Of a stretch of 12,681 nt of DNA, positions 1 to 4,822 are shown one piece after another; positions within the stretch are counted from its first letter, which is position 1; each line of letters starts with the position of its first letter. Made by a program: the position numbers and the translations under genes. This stretch comes from JANNAT01 sp031422555 (GTDB taxonomy: Bacteria; Pseudomonadota; Alphaproteobacteria; Rhodobacterales; Rhodobacteraceae). The DNA lies in contig JANPLZ010000088.1 in the NCBI GenBank assembly GCA_031422555.1, positions 1 through 12,681 of the forward strand, given 5' to 3'. A model generated the notes under the pieces. The model searched no databases. It was not told the DNA's origin and saw only the letters and a program-made list of their open reading frames with translations.

Positions 1-606
1 GCCCCGCCACCGTTTGCCGCCCCTGCCCCGCGCAGCCGCACAGTGCTGGCGGCTTCGACCCATGACGGTGATGATGCGATGATCTTGGCGGCGTTTTTGG
101 CGGCCCGCAGCGCCAACTGCTTTGATCATCTGATCATAGCCCCCCGCCATCCGCGTCGGGCCGCAGCGATTGCGGCGTTGATCGCCGCGAGGGGCTTAAG
201 CCTCGCGACCAGATCGAAAGGCGAGGTGCCGCACGCAGGCACGGCGGTGCATCTGGCCGACAGTCTGGGCGAGATGGATCACTGGTATGCGATGGCCGGA
301 GTAACCATTATCGGCGGTAGTTTCAGCACCAAAGGCGGCCACACCCCGTGGGAGCCTGCGGCCCATGGATCGGCAATCGTGCATGGCCCCGATGTTGCCA
401 ATTTCAGCGATGCGTTTGCGGCGCTGACCGCTTGCGGAGGTGCCACTGCGGTGCGCGACGGGGCGGACCTTGCCGTGGCATTGATCGCGATGGATGCACA
501 AAGCCAATCGAACATGGCGGCCAGGGCCCGCATCGCCCTAGCCCCTGCCGCACCGGATCAGCGGTTGATTGACGCCATCCTTGGCCATGTGCAGGAAATC
601 GCCTAA
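1..606 (+). CDS. waaA: 3-deoxy-D-manno-octulosonate (Kdo) transferase, C-terminal part (5' end outside window)
   Basis: The reading frame is open from base 1, so the gene starts upstream of the window and about 201 codons are visible. The product would transfer Kdo from CMP-Kdo to the lipid A precursor at the inner membrane, the first step of LPS core assembly. What is seen is the C-terminal nucleotide-sugar-binding half of a GT-B enzyme (GT30): an ASTHDGDD segment near visible codon 18, an LIIAPRHPRRA strand-loop typical of KdtA/WaaA, then a GGSFSTKGGHTPWEPAA motif and HGPDVANF, which correspond to the family's GGS...GGHNPLEPA and HGP..xNF signatures. HTPW instead of the usual HNPL is a mild deviation. 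The TAA stop at 604-606 overlaps the stop of the convergent deacetylase gene. Family assignment is firm; the missing N-terminal acceptor domain cannot be judged. Confidence 0.9.
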   Translation, partial: APPPFAAPAPRSRTVLAASTHDGDDAMILAAFLAARSANCFDHLIIAPRHPRRAAAIAALIAARGLSLATRSKGEVPHAGTAVHLADSLGEMDHWYAMAGVTIIGGSFSTKGGHTPWEPAAHGSAIVHGPDVANFSDAFAALTACGGATAVRDGADLAVALIAMDAQSQSNMAARARIALAPAAPDQRLIDAILGHVQEIA

Positions 607-1727
607 CGCCGGGCCAAAATCGCCAGCCTGTCCTTGATTTCGCCACGCACAGGGCCTTCGCGCGGTGCATCGGCAAGCGTGGTCAGCAGTGCCTCGGCGG
701 GTGCGGGGCGGCCACCACCGCCCCAGGACAGTGCGCGCAAAATCGCACTTGCGTCGTCTGGCAGCCGGTCTGGAATGTTTTGCCCCGACAATTCCGCCCA
801 TAGCCCGGCCCAACAGCGCCCCACTGACCATGGGTTATAGCCGCCGCCACCCAGCAACAGCATGCGCGGCGCAAGGGGGCGCAGCGCGCGCAACACCCCG
901 CGATAGGCGGTGTTTGACAGGCACAGCCGCGACAGCGGGTCTTCGGTCAACGCATCCGCACCCGCTTGCAGCACGATGATATCGGGTTTGAAGGCCTGCA
1001 GGCGGGGCAAAATCAGCCCCTCCAGCACCGCCCGCATTTCGGTGTCGTTAAAGCCGCGCAGCACCGGAAGGTTGAAAGCATTGCCGCAGCCATGCTCGGT
1101 CAGCAGGCCGGTAAACGGCCAGCGGGCCTCTTCATGCACCGATATCATCAGCACCGACGGATCGGCGGCAAAGGCAAATTCCACGCCGTCACTGTGATGC
1201 GCGTCGATATCGACATAGGCCACCCGCGCCATCCCGGCGCGTTGCAGGGCCAGAATACCCAAGACCGGATCGTTCAGATAGCAAAAGCCGTTGGCGCGGT
1301 CGGGCATGCCATGATGCGTGCCGCCACCCGGCACATGGATGGCCCCGCCTTGCGCGTGCGCCAGCAAATCCGCCGCCAGCAAAACCCCACCCGCCCCGGT
1401 GGCGGGGCGGCTGTATATGTGCTCAAAGATCGGGTTGCTCAGCGTGCCCAGATGGTGTCGCGCCCGCGATGGCGCTGGCAGATCACCGGTAGCTTCGGCC
1501 TGTTGCAAGGCGGCGATATAGCCGGGCGTGTGCCATGCCGCCAAGGCCGCCGGTTTGGCGCAGGGACTGGTGCGATAGCGCGCGGTCGGCAACCAGCCCA
1601 GACTGCGGCACAGATCCATCACCGTTGACACCCGCGGCACCCGCAACGGATGCGCCGCACCATAGCTGGAGCCGCGATAAATCTGAGATCCGATGAACAA
1701 CGGGCCAATATGATCGGATGGCCGCAT
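603..1727 (-). CDS. Histone deacetylase family (class I/II-like, AcuC-type) Zn-dependent deacetylase
   Basis: The predicted 374-residue cytoplasmic enzyme has the arginase-like fold of the HDAC/AcuC/acetylpolyamine amidohydrolase superfamily. All core active-site features are readable: the paired histidines H138-H139 (GGGTHHG), GFCYLND at 147-153, the zinc ligands D175 and H177 in DIDAHHSDG, the third ligand D258 in QAGADAL, and the transition-state tyrosine Y297 in GGGGYN. It should therefore be catalytically competent. Substrate is not determined by sequence; bacterial members act on acetyl-lysine proteins (AcuC), acetylpolyamines or small amides. The ATG start is supported by an AAGGGGG ribosome-binding site about 4 nt upstream. 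The gene ends tail to tail with waaA with a 4-nt overlap (TAG inside CTAA) and diverges from the NUDIX gene, so it is probably monocistronic. Confidence 0.9.
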   Translation of the reverse strand: MRPSDHIGPLFIGSQIYRGSSYGAAHPLRVPRVSTVMDLCRSLGWLPTARYRTSPCAKPAALAAWHTPGYIAALQQAEATGDLPAPSRARHHLGTLSNPIFEHIYSRPATGAGGVLLAADLLAHAQGGAIHVPGGGTHHGMPDRANGFCYLNDPVLGILALQRAGMARVAYVDIDAHHSDGVEFAFAADPSVLMISVHEEARWPFTGLLTEHGCGNAFNLPVLRGFNDTEMRAVLEGLILPRLQAFKPDIIVLQAGADALTEDPLSRLCLSNTAYRGVLRALRPLAPRMLLLGGGGYNPWSVGRCWAGLWAELSGQNIPDRLPDDASAILRALSWGGGGRPAPAEALLTTLADAPREGPVRGEIKDRLAILARR

Positions 1728-1754
1728 TTTTCCCCCTTACGCGCTGTGGGTCGA

Positions 1755-1782
1755 AGGTTAGGTCTGCACGTAACGTCGTCAA
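1755..1782 (-). promoter_or_regulatory. Possible promoter of the deacetylase gene
   Basis: On the minus strand, TTGACG (1777-1782, five of six matches to TTGACA) is followed after 16 nt by TAACCT (1755-1760, three of six matches to TATAAT). It lies about 30 nt upstream of the deacetylase ATG in the 163-nt divergent gap shared with the NUDIX gene. The -35 is good and the -10 weak, so this is only a candidate. Confidence 0.35.
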
Positions 1783-1890
1783 GTTGTGATGCAGTAAAGC
1801 TGGGCAAAACGCATTTATTATGTGATACTTGGCGCAATAACATTTGCAGAGCCGCCGAACGGCCTGTCAGAAATATCAGGCACGATTTTG

Positions 1891-2367
1891 ATGAACCAAC
1901 GATTTTCTTTGCCAAACCCGGCTGTGCTGGATTGTCTGACGCAATTCGGCGCGATGTGTTGGCGGATGAACCGGGGCCATGTGCAAGTGCTGCTGATCAC
2001 CAGCCGCGATACCGGGCGCTGGGTTATTCCCAAAGGCTGGCCGGTGGCCGGTAAAGACGCTGCCGCATCTGCCGCGCAAGAAGCATGGGAGGAGGCGGGC
2101 GTTGAAGGCCAGATCAGCGATACCGCCCTTGGCCGGTTTACCTATGCCAAGATCATGCCGGGCCAGACATCGTTTCAATGCGCCGTCGAGGTGTTCGCGC
2201 TGCGGGTGGCCAAGCTGCGGGCCAATTTCCCCGAACGCAAGGAACGCCGCCGCAAGTGGTTTGACGCCGCAAAAGCCGCGCGCAAAGTGTCAGAGCCGGA
2301 CCTGCGCCAATTGTTGTTGCGCCTGCCCGACATGCTGGCAGCCGGTGCGGTGGTTGCCAAACCTTGA
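1891..2367 (+). CDS. NUDIX hydrolase, diphosphoinositol-polyphosphate-phosphohydrolase-like subgroup
   Basis: The predicted 158-residue cytoplasmic protein would hydrolyse a nucleoside- or polyphosphate-diphosphate-X compound. The NUDIX box spans residues 49-71: G49, then Q63-E64-x-x-E67-E68-x-G70-V71, so the metal-binding E/EE core is intact. The first glutamate and the arginine of the consensus Gx5Ex7REUxEExGU are replaced by K55 and Q63. The preceding TGRWVIPKGWP stretch and the later ERRRKWFD segment match the compact DIPP-like branch common in alphaproteobacteria. The frame is also open upstream to a GTG at 1822, but the extra 23 residues look non-coding and the family usually begins shortly before this point; the ribosome-binding site at the ATG is itself weak. 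It may share a transcript with the DUF1178 gene 84 nt downstream, though a hairpin lies between. Substrate unknown. Confidence 0.85.
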   Translation: MNQRFSLPNPAVLDCLTQFGAMCWRMNRGHVQVLLITSRDTGRWVIPKGWPVAGKDAAASAAQEAWEEAGVEGQISDTALGRFTYAKIMPGQTSFQCAVEVFALRVAKLRANFPERKERRRKWFDAAKAARKVSEPDLRQLLLRLPDMLAAGAVVAKP

Positions 2368-2368
2368 T

Positions 2369-2388
2369 CCGCGGGCGCGACCCCGCGG
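2369..2388 (+). terminator. GC-rich hairpin after the NUDIX gene
   Basis: CCGCGGG (2369-2375) pairs perfectly with CCCGCGG (2382-2388) across a 6-nt loop, starting 2 nt after the NUDIX stop. No T-tract follows, so it is not a classical intrinsic terminator. It could slow polymerase, protect an mRNA 3' end or act with Rho. Confidence 0.35.
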
Positions 2389-2394
2389 GCTGGC

Positions 2395-2422
2395 TTGAAT
2401 ATGTGCGCCGAATGGCTATTTA
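2395..2422 (+). promoter_or_regulatory. Possible promoter of the DUF1178 gene
   Basis: TTGAAT (2395-2400, four of six matches to the -35 consensus) is followed after 16 nt by TATTTA (2417-2422, three of six matches). It sits between the hairpin after the NUDIX gene and the DUF1178 start, about 30 nt from the ATG. This is a weak candidate only. Confidence 0.3.
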
Positions 2423-2451
2423 TGATCAAGACCTTGCGCAAAGACTGACCG

Positions 2452-2889
2452 ATGATCCGCTATTCGCTGACCTGCCCCAAAGATCACGCGTTCGACAGCT
2501 GGTTTCAGTCTGCCAGCGCCTATGACACGCTGCGCGCGGCGGGGCATTTGGTCTGTCCGATATGCGGCGATGCGGCGGTCACAAAAACCCTGATGGCGCC
2601 CAATGTGCGCCCCGCGCGCAAGGCGGGTGCGGGGCCAAACGCGACTTCTGCACTTAGCCAGCCGCAGAACCCCACCGAACAGGCCTTTGCCGAAATGCGC
2701 AAACAGATTGAGGATAATTCCGAATATGTTGGGCTGAATTTCGTCACCGAAGCCCGCAGGATGCACGATGGCCACATTGATGAGCGGTCAATTTACGGCG
2801 AAGCCAAAGCGGATGAGGCGCGCGCCCTGATGGAAGATGGCGTGCCAGTGGCGCCGTTGCCGTTCCTGCCGACGCGCAAAACCAATTAA
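2452..2889 (+). CDS. DUF1178 family protein (putative metal-binding, unknown function)
   Basis: The predicted 145-residue cytoplasmic protein begins MIRYSLTCPKDHAFDSWF, the standard N-terminus of the DUF1178 family. It has C8 followed by a CPIC pair (C35, C38) and C8-x-x-x-H12 nearby, which could form a small zinc- or metal-binding knuckle, then a KTLMAPNV segment also typical of the family. The middle (about residues 55-75) is low-complexity Ala/Pro/Asn; the C-terminal part (ERSIYGEAKADEARALMEDG and PVAPLPFLP) is the other conserved block. No biochemical role is established for the family that I can state. The start lacks a clear Shine-Dalgarno, but the N-terminal match fixes it. The TAA stop overlaps the stop of the convergent FG-GAP gene by 4 nt. 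Confidence 0.88.
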   Translation: MIRYSLTCPKDHAFDSWFQSASAYDTLRAAGHLVCPICGDAAVTKTLMAPNVRPARKAGAGPNATSALSQPQNPTEQAFAEMRKQIEDNSEYVGLNFVTEARRMHDGHIDERSIYGEAKADEARALMEDGVPVAPLPFLPTRKTN

Positions 2890-3632
2890 CCGCAGGCCAA
2901 CGCGCGTTTCATCGCAGATGGGCTGTAAGGGCCAAGGTCAACCGGCGGCTGACCGATCTGCACCGCCATCAGCCGCGACCAGTCGGCAGTGGCCACGATC
3001 ACCTGATCGCCCTGCGCGCAATTGCGCACGCCGCCAGAGATTTGTGCATCGCCAATGCGGTGGTTGGTCAGGTTTGGGACGCGGGCCACCTCAAGCAGTT
3101 GATCCCCCGCCAACCGCACGAACACCAGATCACGCTGCAGATGCGGGCGATCGACATAGGCAATCTCGATCCGGCCATCGCCGTCAAAATCGCCGGTGCC
3201 CGCCGGGGCCAGCCAGCGGTGCGTCTGGCCAAGATAGGGCGTTGCCGCACGTTTGCCGTGGGTGTCATAGACCGCCAAAGACGCGCCAAGGGCAAGATCG
3301 GTTTCAACCACGATCACTTCGGGGCGCCCGTCGCCATCCAGATCGGCCAGCCGGGCGGTGGTATCTTCAAACACCCGCGACACGGGCAAGACATGATCCA
3401 GCGTCGCCTTTTTGATGCTGGCGCAAGGCGGGCACAGGTTGACCGTCAACCGCATCGCCCCCCATTCCACCGCATCACCCAACACGCCATGATCATACCG
3501 GTCGGTGGGTGCAATCAGACGGGCGGACTGGATTTCCGGCGGCATGCCATAGTCTTGCAAAGCCACCTCGGCTGCGGCGGCAATCGGCCAAGCGGCAAAT
3601 CCTGCCGCAAGCCGTGCCGCCATGAGCCGCAT
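2886..3632 (-). CDS. Secreted FG-GAP/VCBS-repeat protein
   Basis: The predicted 248-residue protein starts with a Sec-type signal peptide (hydrophobic to about residue 21, Ala-rich cleavage site), so it should be periplasmic. Two clear FG-GAP calcium-binding loops are visible, DLDGDGRPE (97-105) and DFDGDGRIE (148-156). Weaker blades are suggested around residues 43-58 (YDHGVLGD) and 191-215 (HRIGDAQISGG), together hinting at a small or partial beta-propeller of about 45-50 residue blades. A CPPC motif at 67-70 plus C205 and C247 could form disulfides or a redox/metal site. The ATG overlaps the stop of the upstream ferredoxin gene as TGATG and has no visible Shine-Dalgarno, so translation probably depends on coupling. 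An in-frame ATG three codons later is an alternative start. Function unknown. Confidence 0.82.
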   Translation of the reverse strand: MRLMAARLAAGFAAWPIAAAAEVALQDYGMPPEIQSARLIAPTDRYDHGVLGDAVEWGAMRLTVNLCPPCASIKKATLDHVLPVSRVFEDTTARLADLDGDGRPEVIVVETDLALGASLAVYDTHGKRAATPYLGQTHRWLAPAGTGDFDGDGRIEIAYVDRPHLQRDLVFVRLAGDQLLEVARVPNLTNHRIGDAQISGGVRNCAQGDQVIVATADWSRLMAVQIGQPPVDLGPYSPSAMKRALACG

Positions 3633-3955
3633 CAGATCTGTTTTTGCGGCATCTGCACCCGCAAGCCGTCCAGCGCGTCACTGACCTTTAGCTGGCAGGT
3701 CAAGCGCGAGCGCACCGGATCGGGCGACCAGGCGAAATCAAGCATATCGTCTTCCATGGCGTCTTTTTTCGGCAACCGGTCAACCCAGGCCGCATCGACA
3801 TAGACGTGGCAGGTGGAACAGGCGCAGGCGCCGCCGCAATCGGCCTCGATGCCCGGAATACCGTTGTCGCGCGCACCTTCCATCACCGTCAGGCCCGTGG
3901 CCACGTCAACCACATGTTCGCGGCCGCCATGTTCTACATAAGTGATCTTCGCCAT
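3632..3955 (-). CDS. fdxE: Adrenodoxin-type [2Fe-2S] ferredoxin, FdVI (FdxE)-like
   Basis: The predicted 107-residue soluble electron carrier has the vertebrate/putidaredoxin-type cluster ligands C40-x5-C46-x2-C49 and C87 (ADCGGACACSTCH and RLTCQL), plus a non-ligand C44. The sequence layout, from the N-terminal AKITYVEH through GLTVMEGARDNG to the C-terminal MPQKQI, closely follows ferredoxin VI of Rhodobacter capsulatus, including length. Members of this type feed electrons to P450s or to Fe-S cluster assembly; the partner here is not visible. The ATG has an AGGA ribosome-binding sequence 8 nt upstream. The gene is first in a two-gene unit with the FG-GAP protein (stop/start TGATG). No ferredoxin reductase, P450 or Isc gene lies in the window. 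The gene symbol is assigned by similarity. Confidence 0.92.
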   Translation of the reverse strand: MAKITYVEHGGREHVVDVATGLTVMEGARDNGIPGIEADCGGACACSTCHVYVDAAWVDRLPKKDAMEDDMLDFAWSPDPVRSRLTCQLKVSDALDGLRVQMPQKQI

Positions 3956-4053
3956 GCGTTTGGTCCTGCCTTGGGGGTGGGCGTTGGGTGTTGCCTGTCA
4001 ACGCTATCTGCGTCGCCCTTGACATAAAACAAGAGATCGGCATTTGCCAGTGC

Positions 4054-4126
4054 CTGACGCAAGCCTTGTCGGCGCAAAACCGACACAATCCGTCGGCGCT
4101 GATCACAGCTGCGTCAGCCAAGGCTT
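4054..4126. other. Interleaved inverted repeats in the leader before the lipoprotein gene
   Basis: CTGACGCA (4054-4061) is complementary to TGCGTCAG (4110-4117), and the adjoining AAGCCTTG (4061-4068) is complementary to CAAGGCTT (4119-4126). Because the two right arms are in the same order as the left arms, the two stems cannot form together. A third small stem, GTCGG (4068-4072) with CCGAC (4080-4084), lies inside. The elements lie in the ~250-nt divergent gap between the ferredoxin and the lipoprotein gene, which otherwise holds no gene or RNA I recognise. Confidence 0.5.
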
Positions 4127-4170
4127 TGCAACAAATGTCAAACACCGTAAGACTGCGCGCACGGGCCAGC

Positions 4171-4187
4171 GCCGGGATCAACCCGGC
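4171..4187 (+). other. Short perfect hairpin just upstream of the lipoprotein start
   Basis: GCCGGG (4171-4176) pairs with CCCGGC (4182-4187) across the loop ATCAA. It ends about 18 nt before the ATG at 4206 and has no T-tract, so it is more likely part of leader RNA folding than a terminator. Confidence 0.4.
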
Positions 4188-4205
4188 CACGCGGTTGGGC
4201 AGGAC

Positions 4206-4751
4206 ATGGTGAAACACGGCGCACTGTGCAAGATGGTTTTGGTTGGCGGCATGTTGCTGTCTGCGTGCGCGCCGGGGCAAAACGCGGGGCCAGCCCAAGC
4301 GGATCTGGCGATAGAATTGGTGCGGCTGTCCAGGCCCGGCCCGCCGCAAGGGCCGGACGGCGCGTGCTGGGCGTCTGACACCACGCCTGCGATCATTGAA
4401 ACCGTGACAGAACAAGTGGTGATTGGCGAAGAGGTCCGCGATGCTGCGGGCGCTGTGATCACGCCTGCAACGTTTGAAACGCAAACCTTTCAACGCATGG
4501 TGCAAGACCGCGAAAAGGTGTGGTTTCGCGCGCCTTGTGCCGCGGATATGACGGTGGCCTTTGTCGCCACCTTGCAGCGGGCGCTGAAGGCGCGGGGCAT
4601 CTATCTGCAGCCGGTCACCGGTGTGCTGGACGCCGCCACCGCCGATGCCATCCGCCGCTTTCAGGCGACGCGGGGCTTGGACAGCCCGACCCTGTCTTTG
4701 GCTGCGGCCAAGGAACTGGGCATCAGCGCCACGGACCGGGACGATTTGTAG
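4206..4751 (+). CDS. Peptidoglycan-binding-domain lipoprotein
   Basis: The predicted 181-residue envelope protein has a lipoprotein signal peptide: basic start, hydrophobic stretch at residues 10-19 and the lipobox LSA-C21, so it should be lipid-anchored after processing. Residues 54-111 carry two cysteines (C54 in GACWASD and C111 in RAPCAAD) that could form a disulfide around a Thr/Glu-rich segment. Residues ~113-172 form a PG_binding_1 domain (LQRALKARG, PVTGVLDAATADAIRRFQ), which in other proteins binds the peptidoglycan stem peptide. No catalytic domain accompanies it, so it is probably a structural or adaptor protein. The frame is open much further upstream, but the lipobox sets the start near 4206. 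An AGGA at 4201-4204 is too close for ideal use of the ATG, and the GTG at 4209 or ATG at 4233 are alternatives. It converges on degP. Confidence 0.8.
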   Translation: MVKHGALCKMVLVGGMLLSACAPGQNAGPAQADLAIELVRLSRPGPPQGPDGACWASDTTPAIIETVTEQVVIGEEVRDAAGAVITPATFETQTFQRMVQDREKVWFRAPCAADMTVAFVATLQRALKARGIYLQPVTGVLDAATADAIRRFQATRGLDSPTLSLAAAKELGISATDRDDL

Positions 4752-4770
4752 GGGACGGATTTTTTGCAGC

Positions 4771-4799
4771 AAAAGGGCGGCAGGTTTCCCCGCCGCCCT
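4771..4799 (-). terminator. Intrinsic terminator of degP
   Basis: An 8-bp stem, AGGGCGGC (4774-4781) with GCCGCCCT (4792-4799), lies 23 nt past the degP stop. Reading on the minus strand it is followed directly by four T residues and, shortly after, a second T-rich stretch. In the plus direction the same hairpin lies 22 nt after the lipoprotein stop but has no T-tract, so it may only weakly serve that gene. Confidence 0.8.
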
Positions 4800-4822
4800 G
4801 ATATCATCGCGCCCATGGTCGC

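Noticed and set aside
1822..1890. Upstream GTG start that would lengthen the NUDIX protein by 23 residues.
   Set aside because: No ribosome-binding site, the added residues look non-coding and related proteins start close to the ATG at 1891.
4019..4047. A perfect TTGACA at 4019-4024 as a promoter for the lipoprotein gene.
   Set aside because: No acceptable -10 hexamer lies 16-18 nt downstream (the candidates resemble ATTTGC), so I did not list it as a promoter.
3906..4772. A 288-codon minus-strand frame across the lipoprotein gene and its leader.
   Set aside because: It overlaps the lipoprotein CDS, which has a lipobox and a PG-binding domain, and its own translation is Arg/His/Gln-rich without motifs.
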